62,000 nt of DNA from Cristatella mucedo. Lineage: Eukaryota; Bryozoa; Phylactolaemata; Cristatellidae. Below, piece by piece: positions 21,004 to 32,712 of this stretch. Under the pieces are notes generated by a model, which searched no databases, had not been told where the DNA came from, and saw nothing but the letters and a program-made list of their open reading frames with translations. The position numbers and the translations under genes were made by a program. The first letter of the stretch is position 1. Every line of letters starts with the position of its first letter. The stretch spans positions 140,001 through 202,000 of the forward strand of contig WPIO01000004.1 of NCBI GenBank assembly GCA_009760855.2. The letters are read 5' to 3'.

Positions 21004-22565
21004 ATATCTGTCTAGAGGATCGTGCCCAATTTTATCGCAAAATGGCGCACAATTTAAAATGCTCACAGTGTAATTATTGGTAACAAGTCCACGGAGTTCG
21101 CTAAAAGATCCCTGTCTGGCACTTTTTGTGTGACCAAAAAAAATCACGTCGATTGGTGAGGTAAGAGCATGCATGCACAATTAAATTTCAGCACGCGTGT
21201 TTAAACGATAGTACGACTGGTGACCGTTTCCTTTCAGAGCGACTATGAAGGATTACAATTTTAGCACAACCCTGAAACCGTATATCACAAGAGAGCAAGT
21301 GGTAACAACGTTATCATTTGAAATTAATATTGTCGTTATTAACGTGACCTCCAGCTTAGACGGACTCGGTTTCAATTTAAAAAACTGCAGTAGCATTTTT
21401 TCAAGCTCTGCTGAATCCTGACCGGTGTACAAAGTTATATCAATTCGAGTCAAGATCCGTTTAAATTGCACGCGCACTTCAGAGAACGTATTGAAACTAT
21501 AAGGTTACAAGGCTAACTGATGACGGAGTGTAAATTTCGCAATAGTCACTGCATAACACGAGACGCCATGCAAATAAATAAAGTGTGAACCAGTGCATTA
21601 TATAAGCTGGTCTGAGGTACCGTGGTCGTTGCTTACCCGTCGGGAGAAGTTTTCGATTCAAAACGTGGTGGGTTGGTCTGTCAGTTTTGCTTTCTAATTT
21701 CCCAAACGGAAACGAAGCGCCGAACGTCGCGATCAAAGCTCTTTGTACAGCGTACAATTACTTGATGGCAGCGGCTGTAAGCTCTAGAATATCCGAGGAG
21801 GTAACAAACCCATCTGCGACGGCTGCGCCAGCAGTTGTGCTGAAGGTATTTAAAGAAACCTCGGCGATCATATGTTTCAATGTGAGCACTAGCCAGCGTA
21901 TTACTATTCATAAGCAAATTCTCACACGCAACTCACAAATCTGCTAACATGGTTGAATGATAGCAATTAATCTTAAATTTTCGACGGACTGTATAGAATC
22001 GCTGTGACAGATTGGTAAACATTGACTGAATTGTTCAACTGAAAGAGTTGCTTTCCTGATCGTAACTTACGCAAACGACGACCGGGACTTGTTGAGGACT
22101 TTGAATCCCGCTACTGATTAGACTTTTTATCCACCACGAAAATTTGCTCTGCTACTCGGAAGAAAATTAATTAGCATCTTTGGCTAGCATCACTAAAATA
22201 ATTCGCATCTCTAGCAATAGAAACAGACATGTGTCTTGCTTAGACAAGCACGCCAAACTAAGCAATTGTTGTAATTTTAAATCAGCTTTAACTCCTAAAC
22301 TCACTCGTAGCTAATCACAAATAGCACGCAGGAACAAAAACAGATGAGCTCACTCAAGCCAAGGAAAAACTTATCAGAAGTGCGTCTTTAGAAGTGACTT
22401 AAATTTGGCGGGGTCATCTCAGATATTTTTGCTGCTTCTCTTTGACGTTAGAATGCGTTGATTTTGGCAATGTTCCTTGCATGAAAGTAAGACGACTTGA
22501 CTATTGAGTAAATGTGTACCTCCAATTATAAGATATTTAAAGATAGTGTTCCCAGATTGCAGACA
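19606..22565. other. AT-richer unique sequence, no gene seen
   Basis: Composition changes clearly from the GC-rich flanks. Frames are short and nothing resembles an exon. The TG tract at 20895-21002 lies within it. Confidence 0.4.
20895..21002. repeat. (TG)n microsatellite
   Basis: About 105 bp of nearly pure TG, with two early interruptions. Alternating purine-pyrimidine sequence of this length can adopt Z-DNA. Confidence 0.97.
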
Positions 22566-22705
22566 GATGTCAAAAAAACCGTACTCGATGAGAAAGATGT
22601 CTTGATGATCGGATCTTGAAACTTTCGGGTGTCACAGATGTCAAGAGAATGGTAGTTGATGAGGATGATGTCCTGAGGATTGGTTCTTCAAACGTTCGGG
22701 TGTCA
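22566..22705. repeat. Diverged 70-bp tandem duplication
   Basis: Two adjacent units each begin 'gatgtcaa', share 'gatgatgtcctga'-like and 'ttcgggtgtcac' blocks in the same order, and differ at roughly a quarter of positions. No coding frame spans both units convincingly. Confidence 0.75.
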
Positions 22706-22984
22706 CGAGATTCACCAATAATGTATGTTCTCAAATAGGATTCCTACTAGCCAATCCTTAGGGTTCCTCGGTGTTTTCCTGTGAGCTTTTTCAAGCTAGT
22801 CTAAGCGCGATATGCGTACGATTAACCGGTTGTAATTGCTTCCCTTTCAGGAAGTTATAAAGTGCACGGGCACAGATTTGGTTCTCTTAAATCTCTATAC
22901 AGACGACCTATCAATTATAATATTGTTAGCACCACCATGAGGTATTTTTCTCCTCTCATATTCAAGGTAATGCCGTGTCCTGCC

Positions 22985-23590
22985 GATAATAATAATAATA
23001 ATAATAAAAAAATCAGCTCCACAGTCAAATCTGGCTACATTCAGCAACATGAGATTTCTAAAATGCGGGATTTTTTAGACAGGGATAACAAATCTAAGTT
23101 GGTCCATGCATTTGTGACATCCCGTCTTGACTTCTGTAACTCACTGCTTGAGGGGCCAACTGACCTGTGCAATCAGGCGCTTACAGCCGGTGCAAAACTC
23201 TGCAGCTCGGCTTGTCTGTCGTGAGCTTCACAATTGCCACTTCGCGCAAGCCTGCACTGGCTCTCAGTCAAGCAAAGCATCGACTTCCAGATCGTATCAC
23301 TCATTTTTAAGTTCCTCCATTCTTTGGCTCCAGCCAACCTATCGGATCTACTGCCCCGCGAGGCTAAGCGTCGTACCACGCGCTTTTCGAAATCTAACTG
23401 ATTACCTATACCCCAAATTAACCTCGAATCCTCGTGCATTTTGTTCGTATGCTCCGAAAGCCTGGAACTCACTCCCGACTTGCGTCACGACATTCCCTGA
23501 CTTGACGATATTTAAAAAGAAACTAAAAACGTACCTGACAGCATTTAGTGGGTACGTCTGCGATTCGTCATGTATGCGCCATTTATGCTT
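22985..23590 (+). mobile_element. LINE-A copy truncated at both ends
   Basis: It starts at an AAT run and enters LINE-A at 'atcagctccacagtcaaatc'. It covers the C-terminal ORF region (frames 22862-23224 and 23127-23687) and stops in the 3' UTR near 23590 without hairpin or ATT tail. The lost 3' end shows a later deletion or rearrangement. Confidence 0.8.
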
Positions 23591-24626
23591 GCTGGCACGG
23601 AGCGCTGCGGTGCTCGAATCGCTCGCTGCACATCCTGTGCCTTTCGACCGGACGTGCGAAAAGCTAGCGCCTCATCGACGCCCCTAGCGGCTAGCCAGTC
23701 TCGGGGCAACAGCAGCAGCAGCTACCCGGGTTGCACTCGCATACGCGCGGCGGGCGGAAACAACGAAGAGCGGTCATCGATATTGCCGCACCGCACGAAT
23801 GCTTGTCCCGCGTGCTTTCGAGAGTGCCAGCCGCCCTGGACGAATTCTAGGGCGGCTGGCAAAGCAAGCTTCGGCTCCAAAGCTTCGGATTCGGAATCTG
23901 GACGAATAATGGCGGTCATTGCTGCTGTGCTTATAAATTCACCTCGCCACAGAATATTATACATACATCCGGTTCCGAATAGAAGCGATTCATGACCCAC
24001 AAACGATAAATCCCCCATCTACTACAATTGACCCGAGTTAGAAGAGCTGCGGATAAGCCAGAGCAGGAAAATGGAGGGATTTAAAGCTAAATAACAGGAT
24101 CGCAACATTTTTGGTCTCAAGAATCTGGTAATCACGTCTGGTTCATCTAATTATGACTAAAGAAGAACATCGCTATCGTGCGAGAAGTCATAAAAATAAT
24201 CAAAGAATATTTACATTTTAACGAAACATTTATTTATTATTTATTAAGAGAAATAAAGCTCTGTCTAGGTATTGTGCACATGCAGCAGACGATGCACGTG
24301 AATTGGTCAATGATACGCAGATGATTTGGGCACGCGAAAAAACACAAAGGACAATCCGCACGAACTGAGTAAATGCTATGAGTAACGAGTGAGTGTCTTC
24401 AAGTCAGATGCAGTGACACCGGTAGGGAGTTAATTGCTTTTAACGCAAAGTGCAAAGTCAAAGTTTCAATGAGCAGAGGAGAGCTTGAGTCGTAGCTGCC
24501 TATCCACCAGTGCTTGCTGGCCCTGGGGCCCAGTGTTTATTGGAAAGACCACGGTCTAACGTATGTGCAGAGCTGCAATTCAAAACTAAACGGTTAACTG
24601 ATTTAAAAGACTCATTTGTATTAAGG
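23591..24626. other. Unique sequence with a 12-bp-arm hairpin
   Basis: Perfect arms 'gccagccgccct' at 23826-23837 and 23849-23860 have an 11-nt loop. No exon was recognised; frames at 23570-23995 have no domain. Confidence 0.45.
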
Positions 24627-24750
24627 CAGAAGAGTTTCAATGGCTTCAAAGTTACCACCACTTGCAGTGGACAATACAACGAAGGATCGCCCACTGCAGG
24701 ACTCGAACCCATGACCCTGGCAAAGAAGAGCAAGCACCTTACCTCCTAGG
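24627..24750 (-). mobile_element. SINE1-related copy, minus
   Basis: On the minus strand it shows a B-box 'gggttcgagtcc', 'agtgggcgatcc' and 'ccactgcaagtggtgg', and an A-box region 'taggaggtaaggtgcttgc' at its 5' end. It is diverged from the three good copies. Confidence 0.7.
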
Positions 24751-24775
24751 AGAATTTCCCGGAGCAATAGTCAAT

Positions 24776-25294
24776 TAGTAATAATAATAATAATAATGTA
24801 CTCGATAAAGCACCCTCACAGAACTTAATCTCTTTCTAGGCGCTTTGCATTTGCTGCAAAGGGAAATGCAATTACATGGTAAGTAAAATCATGCTTGAAA
24901 AACAAACAAAATGAATGACATGGTTAGGGGTGACATGTACAGGGTCAGCATGCAAATGTGGTTAGTGGCAGCATGCACAGTGTCAGCACGCATAAGCACG
25001 TGAAGGACGAATCACAGGGACCCACTAAATGCTGTCCTAAATAGGTGTGTTTTTAGGTTCCTTTTAAATGTGGTCAGGTCAGGGGATGTTCTGACGCAGG
25101 TCGGGAGAGAGTTCCAGGCCTTGGGAGCATACGAACTAAATGCACGGTCTTCAAAGGATTTGTGGTTTGTACGAGGTATTTGTAGACTGTTGGATTCCGA
25201 AAAGCAGGTGGTACGATGCTTGGCCTGATGGGGGAATATGTCGGAGAGATAGGCAGGAGCCATAGAATGAAGGGACCTAAAAGTGAGCGACAAA
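24776..25294 (-). mobile_element. LINE-A 5'-truncated copy, minus
   Basis: An AAT tail is followed by the inverted terminal block, the 3' UTR and about 280 bp of C-terminal ORF (open on the minus strand, 25293-25012, with KSFEDRAFSSYAPKAWN). The 5' break at 'gcgacaaaa' directly abuts the tail of the next copy. Confidence 0.9.
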
Positions 25295-25605
25295 ATAATA
25301 GTATTAATAATATTAAGAATAGTATTACAGTGTATGTAGCGCTTTCCGAGAACTCAATGCACTTTATACTTCCAGCATAGGAAACACGATCGAATGGTTA
25401 ATGGTAGCATGCTCAATAAACAGAAAGGACAACATGGTTGGTGGCCATGCACAGAGTCAGCATGCTAGTGTGGTTAGTGGCACCATGCACAATGTCAGCA
25501 TGCATAAGCACATAAAGGACGAATCACAGTGACCCACTAAATGCGGTCATAGATAGGTACGTTTTTAGTTTCTTTTTAAATGTTGTCAAGTCAGGAGATG
25601 TCACG
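25295..25605 (-). mobile_element. Second LINE-A stub in tandem, minus
   Basis: It begins with a degenerate 'taatagtattaataatatta' tail, then the family 3' UTR up to 'cacgcag'. It is more diverged than its neighbour, so the neighbour probably inserted into this copy's tail. Confidence 0.8.
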
Positions 25606-25706
25606 CAGCCTGTGGCTGCAGCCTCGGCCCGAATACCCCCCCAGCCCACTGCCCCGCCCCCTCTATCCTACCCGGCGATCCCGTCGGACGGTGTGATCTG
25701 ATCCCG

Positions 25707-25901
25707 GTGAGCGACCGACAGGTTCACATAAGCGCACCTAGAAAAGAGGCTTTCCAAAAAAAAACTTTGCACTTCGAAATAGCTGACGATCTGCGAGAAC
25801 TCGCAGAACTTGCCGGTAACAGAGGCGACACGCTTGCATACTTGCAAAAACTAATCAGGAGGACGCGTTCGCTCACCCAAATGAAAGTTCTGCAGGACTA
25901 G
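25707..25901 (+). CDS. Small unrecognised ORF, 64 aa
   Basis: The ATG at 25707 opens a hydrophilic, helix-prone peptide (DDLRELAELAGNRGDTLAYL, then a basic KLIRRTRS stretch). Amino-acid use looks more protein-like than in most frames of the window. There is no donor within the frame before its stop. I do not recognise a family, and it may be chance or an exon remnant. It lies in a unique island between LINE-A stubs. Confidence 0.2.
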   Translation: MSDRQVHISAPRKEAFQKKTLHFEIADDLRELAELAGNRGDTLAYLQKLIRRTRSLTQMKVLQD

Positions 25902-25978
25902 AGTAAAAAAATCAACAGTGAAGGTTAGCTGATCAATCAGTCTCACGCATTTCTATCTGTCTAGCTATCTATCTATAA

Positions 25979-26007
25979 ATCTCTCTCTCACTGTCTCTGT
26001 CTCTGTC

Positions 26008-26055
<48 letters not shown>

Positions 26056-26071
26056 GACAGAGAGAGATAGA
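25979..26071. repeat. Palindromic (CTGT)n-(AT)n-(ACAG)n tract
   Basis: A 41-bp AT run is flanked on the left by 'ctctctcactgtctctgtct' and on the right by 'acagagacagagagagatag', which are complementary. The whole 90-bp block can fold back on itself. Confidence 0.9.
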
Positions 26072-26169
26072 GGAGCGGTATATGAACCGCTAACAATTAA
26101 TCCCCGAACCTGCCGAAATTAACCCGAGATAGAAGAGCTGAAGGGGAGGCCTGAAGTTAAACTAATATA

Positions 26170-26672
26170 TATAATAACACACTTGATAAAGCGCCCTCCG
26201 AGAACTCAATCTCTTTCTAGGCGCTTTACATTTGCTGCAAACGAAACACGATCGGATGGTTAATGGTACGCATAGTCCATAAACAACAAGAGTAACATGG
26301 TTAGGGGTGGAAAGCACAGGGTGCGCATGCAAGTGTGGTTAGAGGCAGCATGCACAGTGTCAGCATGCACAATGTCAGCATGCACAATGTCAGCACGCAT
26401 TAGCACAAAAGGATGAATCGCAGAGACCCACTAAATGCTGTCATAAATAAGTGCGTTTTTAGTTTCATTTTAATTTTGGTCAAGTTAGGGGTGTCGGGAC
26501 GGAAGTCGGGAGTAAGTTTCAGGCCGTGGGAGCAAACGAACAAAGGCACGGTCTCCAAATGATTTGAGGTTTGTACGAGGTATAGGTAAACAGTTAGATT
26601 TCAAAAATTGGGTGGTACGATGCTTAGGTTGGTTGGGCAGTAGATCCGATAGGTAGGCTGGAGCCAAAGAAG
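26170..26672 (-). mobile_element. LINE-A 5'-truncated copy, minus
   Basis: It carries the inverted terminal block, the 3' UTR with a local duplication of 'gcatgcacaatgtca', and a stretch of C-terminal ORF (26667-26485). A poor tail replaces the usual AAT run. The frame is broken after FGDRAF. Confidence 0.85.
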
Positions 26673-26971
26673 CTCACCCAAGCTCGTGCAAAGCACAATT
26701 TTAGCTAATCGACTGTCGTGTGGCAAAAAGGGGCGCACGCAGAGGCTTGCACGTCCGGGCAGAACCGGGCACGTCCGGGCAGAACTAGGCGGCAAGCACA
26801 GGGCTCGCACTACGGTGCTCTCGTCTCTGCCGACGTGCAAGAAATACGGGCGAAGCTCATATCGTAGGCGCGTGGAGTGCATGAAGAAGTGCATGCTATA
26901 ATGCTTATGCTGACAGCAGTAGTGAGAAGCAAGCAAGGAGAGCACTCAAAATTTAGGACAACAAGCGGTCC

Positions 26972-27095
26972 ACACACACACACACACACGCGCACACACA
27001 CGCGCACGCACGCATGCGCACACACACCACACACACACACACACGCACGCACACGCACGCACGTACGCACGCACATACATACACACACACACATA
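26972..27095. repeat. (CA)n/(CGCA)n microsatellite
   Basis: CA units are interrupted by ACGC and CATG variants and end in 'acacatatataa' at the 3' end of the next LINE-A copy. Confidence 0.95.
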
Positions 27096-27892
27096 TATAA
27101 TGCCCTTGATAAAGCGCCCTCAGAGAACTCAATCTCTCTCTCTCTCTCTCTAGGTGCTTTACGTTTGCTACAAAGGGAAATGCAATTGAATGGTGAGTAA
27201 TATCATGCTTGATAAACAAACAAAATGAATAACATGGTTAAAGGTGACATGCACAGGGTCAGCATGCAAATGTAGTTAGTGGCAGCGTGCACAGTGTCAG
27301 CACGCATAAGCACGTGAAGGACGAATCATAGGGACCCACTAAATGCTGTCCTAAATTGGTGTGTTTTTAGGTTTCTTTTAAATGTGGTCAGGTCATGGGA
27401 TGTTCTGATGCAGGTCGGGAGGGAGTTCCAGGCTTTGGGAGCATATGAACTAAATGCACGGTCTCCAAAGGATTTAAGGTTTGTACGAGGTATTTCTAGA
27501 CTGTTGGATTCCGAAAAGCGGGTGGTACGATGCTTGGCCTGATGGGGTAGTATATTTGAGAGATAGGCTGGAGCCATAGAATGAAGGGACCTATAAGTGA
27601 GCGACAAAACCTTGAAGTCAATCCGTTGCTTGACTGGAAGCCAGTGCAGGTCGGCGAGAAGTGGAGTAATGTGGCAACTGCGACGCTCATGACAGACAAG
27701 CCTAGCTGCAGAGTTTTGCACCAGCTGCAATCGCCTGATCGCACATGCTGGTAGGCCGGTAAGCAGTGAGTTGCAGAAGTCGAGACGGAATGTCACAAAT
27801 GCATGGACCAACTTGGACGTGGTATCCTTATCTAAACAAGCCCGAATTTTAGCAATATTATGAAGCTGAAAATAGGCAGATTTGACTGTGGA
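27096..27892 (-). mobile_element. LINE-A 5'-truncated copy, 0.8 kb, minus
   Basis: This has the longest intact C-terminal reading frame of the short copies (27811-27326, 161 codons) and starts within the SALRRLQLVQNSAARLV-type region. It is close in sequence to the copies at 2487 and 41877. A CT expansion in the terminal block (27131-27152) replaces the usual 'ctctttctagg'. Microsatellites flank it on both sides. Confidence 0.9.
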
Positions 27893-27908
27893 TATATATT
27901 TATTTATT

Positions 27909-27958
<50 letters not shown>

Positions 27959-27967
27959 CGTGCGTGA

Positions 27968-28059
<92 letters not shown>
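27893..28059. repeat. (AT)n(TG)n microsatellite
   Basis: A TATTTA run and an AT run lead into about 135 bp of TG with a GTGCGTGC interruption. It joins the 5' break of the LINE-A copy directly. Confidence 0.97.
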
Positions 28060-28061
<2 letters not shown>

Positions 28062-29114
28062 CCTATATCCATAGCATAGGGAAGCAAAGCCGACAGCGAA
28101 TGAGAGCTACATGAGGCTACGATCAGCCGTGGCGTACAACAATTCTCGAACAGCGCTTGGGGAACCACCGTAGCGCCCAGTTGCGAAAAGCCCCCGGGGC
28201 GCAATAGTCCCACCGTCTGGCCTAACGCCTAAAGCTCAATCCTGCCCGGCCAAAGCCATGAGCACAGCCTACGATCGATTTTTCAAACCCTAGAGCGAAA
28301 TCCCTGTGAGCTAAACTATTGCAATAAACTTATAAACTTACTTATAAACTTATAAACTTGGGCTTTCGTGCCGCCTACTCTTAGATTATCAGACAACCTG
28401 TTCCTAGCTGCTATCCTTCGGGAGCAGCGAAAATTTATTCCGACAGTCGCAATCTGCGCGATCCAGCGCCGCCGCCGCCGCTTCAGTATCAGCCGACTCC
28501 AGGCGTCGCCGCGACGTAGCGCACGGCACCTGCTGGCGGCTGCGGCGCCGCAGCGGAAATAGATATCGACTGAAGAAAGAGCAGCCGCCTCAGGGACGCC
28601 AGGGCAGAGCAAAGGTCAGGAGCTCGCCGACGGAAAGCGCGAGTAAGAAGCACCAGGAAAAGCACGCTCGAGCTAAAGCCGTGCGATCAGATAAAGTCGC
28701 GTGGCCGGCCGGAATCGTCGCCGTCCAAGCGGCGCCTCGATGGTGCAAGCAGCCTCGGTTGGCTGGGCATCGTAGTATCGCACACAGACAGCACAACACA
28801 AGAAGGCCAGCTCGAGAAAGGATGCATCGCCCTATCCTCCATCAGTTCGTGGCCTCTATTTGTCCGCTTTCGTGCCGCCAGGAGGGTGCACCGAACTCGA
28901 CCGAACTCTGTTGAAAGGCTGATGCGCCTCAGTCGCAGCTTGCGATTACTTCCGCTGCTGCGCGTCCCAGCGCTCGTGCGCCCGGAACTTGGTCTCCGGG
29001 CGCATGGCAGCAGGCGAAATGGCGGCAGGCGGTGCACCGAGCGAGCTGGCGCTCTTGCCAGCACACTGCCGCGGCTCCGCAATGAAAGCGAATCTTAGCG
29101 GATTTAGCCTCAGC
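28060..29114. other. Unique sequence, no gene seen
   Basis: It holds a short tandem 'cttataaa' repeat at about 28326-28359. GC-rich frames on both strands after 28440 have no recognisable domain. Confidence 0.4.
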
Positions 29115-29250
29115 CTCGTTTGTACAGCGGCAGGAGAGCCTCAGCCACCGACACCGCTTGCAGTTGGGCGATGCAGAATCGCCCAGCTGGGCGTTTCGTT
29201 CGAGCCAGTAACCTTGATCTCGCGGAGCGGGAACGCCACCTCACCTCCCA
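29115..29250 (-). mobile_element. SINE1-related copy, diverged, minus
   Basis: 'acagcggcaggagagcct' and 'accgacaccgcttgcagt' match the inverted SINE1 body. A B-box-like 'ggctcgaacg' follows on the minus strand. The hairpin 'gggcgatgcagaatcgccc' lies within. Confidence 0.6.
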
Positions 29251-30484
29251 TCGGCCATCGAAGCCCAGTAGCGTGCGCGCGCATCGCCCGCTGCGCAAGC
29301 GTGCACGAAACGTGAATATTCGGCGAGCTCGGAGCTTTACTCACAGCTCGGCGCTCGGGAAAAATAAAACGAACGGGACGCTCTGGCTCGGCGGCGGCAT
29401 CGACGGCGCTGCGCGAGACGGAAACGTCGGCGAACGTTCGCGAACGGAGCGAAGGAAGTGAACGAAACGAGGGTCGTTCGAGGTCGCGTGCCGCCTGCAG
29501 ACACTGCGGTAGCTCGCTTAGAGAGCTGCCCCTGAGCGGCCCCTGAGCGGCAAGCAGCTGCTGCTGAGGATAAGAGCTGCTGCTCTATTGCATGACCGTC
29601 TGCTTGACCTTCCTGCCAACTGACTGTGTCTGACTGTGTCTGAGCACGAAGAGCCGTGCGGGCTGAAAGTCGTGCGATGGCTGAAGGCCCTCGATATCTG
29701 GCCAACGAGGAGCCGTTCCATGGAATTTTTTCAGGACGGTGGCAATGCTATTCGTCACTCGACGCCGCTGGTAATGGTGACGTGGATGAATGTGTGTCGT
29801 CTTCGCGAATTCTTTTTTCGCTATAACTACGCTTTGAGCTTTTTTTCTGTCCGGAAAGTTCCTCGTTACGAGTTTCAACGTCACAGACGCTGTTTCATCG
29901 ATGATTTTTCTTTACATTGAAACGGCGGAAATTCGATGAATTTAATGCCACAATCTTAGGGCACTTGGATGCGAACCAATGCTGTATTTCTCTGAAGTTC
30001 TACGGTTGCTTAATCATCGATTCAAAAAAAAGAAATTAAGTAAGACTGCCTAGTCCGATTCAATAAAAACTTAATTTTGCACTGCGTTTTCAAAGTCGGT
30101 CACTGGGTGTATTCTCACATGAGAGCTTATTTGGACGTCGTCCATCATACCTCAAAGACTGTCTAGCTGAATGAAAGGCAGTCCAGACTAGATTGCAGAG
30201 GGCAATGAGCCCAAAACGAGCCCGATTGTTGGCAGTCTCTCAATCTCTCGCACAACGGTGCATGCAGATCTGCTTCTTCTTGATGTATTGGGCGGCGCGA
30301 ACTAACCGCTTTCCAGTTTTCATATTGTTTTATGCATCTATTGACAAAGATCTGACGCAAAAGGCGCTCGCGGCTGTCTCCAGAAAAGTGAAGTGGCCGA
30401 CACCCGCAATGCACGAGGTGCTGCAGATGCGTTGCTTAAGACCAAGTCGTCGCTGCAAAAGCTGTCGAATACTGATAATCAGTA
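29251..30484. other. Unique sequence, no gene recognised
   Basis: Frames of about 95-100 codons (29636-29920 and 30193-30498, plus) have some protein-like composition but no recognisable domain or splice support. They are not called. Confidence 0.4.
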
Positions 30485-31240
30485 TAATAAATATATAAAT
30501 GCTCTCAGAGAATTGAATCTCTCTCTAGGCACTTTACAGGTGCTGCATATAAAGCATTACTAAATGCTTGTTAGTAGCATCTGAAAGCAGCAGGCACAGC
30601 AAGTAGCAGGCACGAGCAGTCATCAGGTACGTGCACACACAAAATTAATCACAATGACCCACCAAATACTGTAATACAAATGTGCGTTTAAGCTTCTTTT
30701 TAAATGTCGTCATGTCAGGGGACGTTGTGACGTGCGTTGGTAGTGGGCTCCAGGCTTTAGGAGCATATTGGTGAGCCGTGATGGCACACTAGGTAAGGCG
30801 GTTGCTTTCACGACCTCGGTCCCGAGGTCGTTGGTTCGATTCCTGCGGTGGGCGATCCTTTATCACCACTGCAAGCGGCGGTGATAGCCGTAAAGGCTCT
30901 TCTGTCGCTATAAAAAAGAGGCTGTTTAATCAGCTAGGATTTATTTTATTTATTTATTTATATGAACTAACAGCACGGTCTCCAACGGTTTTTAGGTACG
31001 TACGAGATATAGCTAAGCAATTCTTTTCAGAGCAGCTGGTTGTAGAATTCTTCGCTTGGTGGGAGAGTACATCTGACAGGTAGGCTAGAGCCGAAGAAGA
31101 AAGAGACCTAAAAGTGGGTGACAGAACCTTGAAGTCGATGCGCTGCTTTACTGGGAGCCAGTGCAGGTCAGCGAGAAGTGGTGTGACTTGGCAATTGCGA
31201 CGCTCACGACAGACGAGCCTGGCTGCAGGGTTTTGTACCA
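30485..31240 (-). mobile_element. LINE-A copy interrupted by SINE1
   Basis: The left piece, 30485-30767, holds the terminal block and 3' UTR. The right piece, 30960-31240, resumes at 'tatgaactaacagcacggtc' within the ORF. The uninterrupted family reads 'gggagcatatgaactaaatg', so the SINE at 30768-30942 sits inside the copy. The element is diverged and its frame is broken. Confidence 0.85.
30768..30942 (+). mobile_element. SINE1, full copy inserted in LINE-A
   Basis: It has the full head with 'gatggcacactaggtaaggc', a B box 'ggttcgattcc', the body and the 'ggctgtttaatcagctagg' end, followed by a TTTATT-type tail to 30960. The flanking 'atat'/'tatga' of the host LINE appears on both sides as a short target duplication. 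It opposes the orientation of the host LINE. Confidence 0.9.
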
Positions 31241-31732
31241 AAAGTGACGGAAAAGGAATTTTCAAGTGCGCCACAGCGCAGTAAGGAAGGAGTCTTGAAA
31301 ATCATCTTTAGATAATTATACTTATTAATTACAATTGCGTCGTTGTGGCCGGCCATCACGTGCTCTGTGAGCCACTTTCCACGCTGCGCCGACTCTGCGC
31401 TCACTCTGCTGCGCAAGATATTCGCAGGACGCCGTACTGACTGACCTCGAAAGTCGGTCATTAGACCCCAGGGGGTCGAGCACCTGGGCTCAGCTGCTCT
31501 GCCGCCAGTAACCCACCTACCTGTGTAGGCGCGGCGCACGTGCCTGTCTGCGTGTGGCAAGGTGTATATGCCATTATATGCCACCGTCTCTTCGTAGGCG
31601 TCCGTCTATCTAGGTGTGCCGCAGGTGTAGCACGGGTGCCGAATCGTTCGAATCGACACCTGGGCAAAGGTAGTAAGTGGCCTGCTGCCATCCGACCGTG
31701 CGAGCCTGCCCGTCGTGCCGTCGTATCTAGAC
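31241..31732. other. Unique sequence, no gene seen
   Basis: Frames on the minus strand (31584-31204 and 31691-31461) lack a recognisable domain. Confidence 0.4.
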
Positions 31733-32055
31733 AATAATAATAATAATAATAATAATAACAATAGTAATAAATTTCTAGGCACTTTGCAGTTTCTGCAAAG
31801 GAAGCACGATCAAATGGTTAGTGGTGGCATGCTCAAAAAACAAAAAGAATAACATGGTTAGGGGTGACATGCACAGGGTGTGCATGCAAGCATCGTTAGT
31901 GGCAGCATGCACAATGTCAGCATGCATAAGCACATAAAGAACGAATCACAGGGACCCACTAAATGCTGTGATAAATAGGTGCGTTTTGAGTTTCTTTTTA
32001 AATGTGGTCAAGTTAGGGCATGTAGTGACACAAATCGAGAGCGAGTTCCAGACCG
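31733..32055 (-). mobile_element. LINE-A 3' stub, minus
   Basis: An AAT tail of about 10 units leads into the terminal block; the first arm of the hairpin is lost. The 3' UTR and the first codons of the ORF end ('gcgagttccaga') follow. The break is at 32055. Confidence 0.85.
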
Positions 32056-32224
32056 CTCACTTAAATTAGCTATCATTAGATCCTGCAAGCGACCAATAAA
32101 ATACTAGAAACTAGTACAGTCTTATTTTACTTTTCATAAATTCGGCAGATGATATTTGGTCAGTAGACGCCGGCATCGCAGCTGCATCTCTACTAATTAA
32201 AGCGAGAAAGTAAGTCCCGCAGCA

Positions 32225-32712
32225 ATAATTTCCAGTCCCTTCATTCTTTGGCTCCACCGATCGGATCTACTTTCCCACCAGGCTAAGCATCGTATCACCC
32301 GCTTTTTGGAATCTAACTGTTTACCTACACCTCGTACACACCTCAAATCCTTTGGAGACCGTACCTTTAGTTCATACGCTTCCAAAGCCTGGAACTGACT
32401 CCCGAATTTCGGGACGACATCCCCTGACTCGACCACGTTTAAAAAGAACTTAAAAACGCACCTATTTATGATAGCATTTAGTGGTTCCCTGTGATTCGTC
32501 CTTTATGCATGCTGACATTGTGCATGATGTCACCAACCACACTTGCATGCGCACCCTGTTTTCCCTAGCCATGTTTTTCTTGTTGTTTATTTAGCATGCA
32601 GCTACTTACTATTCAATCGTGCTTCCTTTGCGGCACATTTAAAGCGCCAAGAAAGAGAGTGAGTTCTGTGAGGGTGCTTTATCAAGCATTTTATTATTAT
32701 TATTATTATTAA
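32225..32712 (+). mobile_element. LINE-A 3' copy, plus
   Basis: It starts at 'ttccagtcccttcattcttt', reads through the C-terminal ORF (broken), the 3' UTR and the full terminal hairpin to an ATT tail. It faces head to head with the copy at 31733-32055 across about 170 bp. Since both have 3' tails, they are separate insertions rather than one 5'-inverted copy. Confidence 0.85.
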
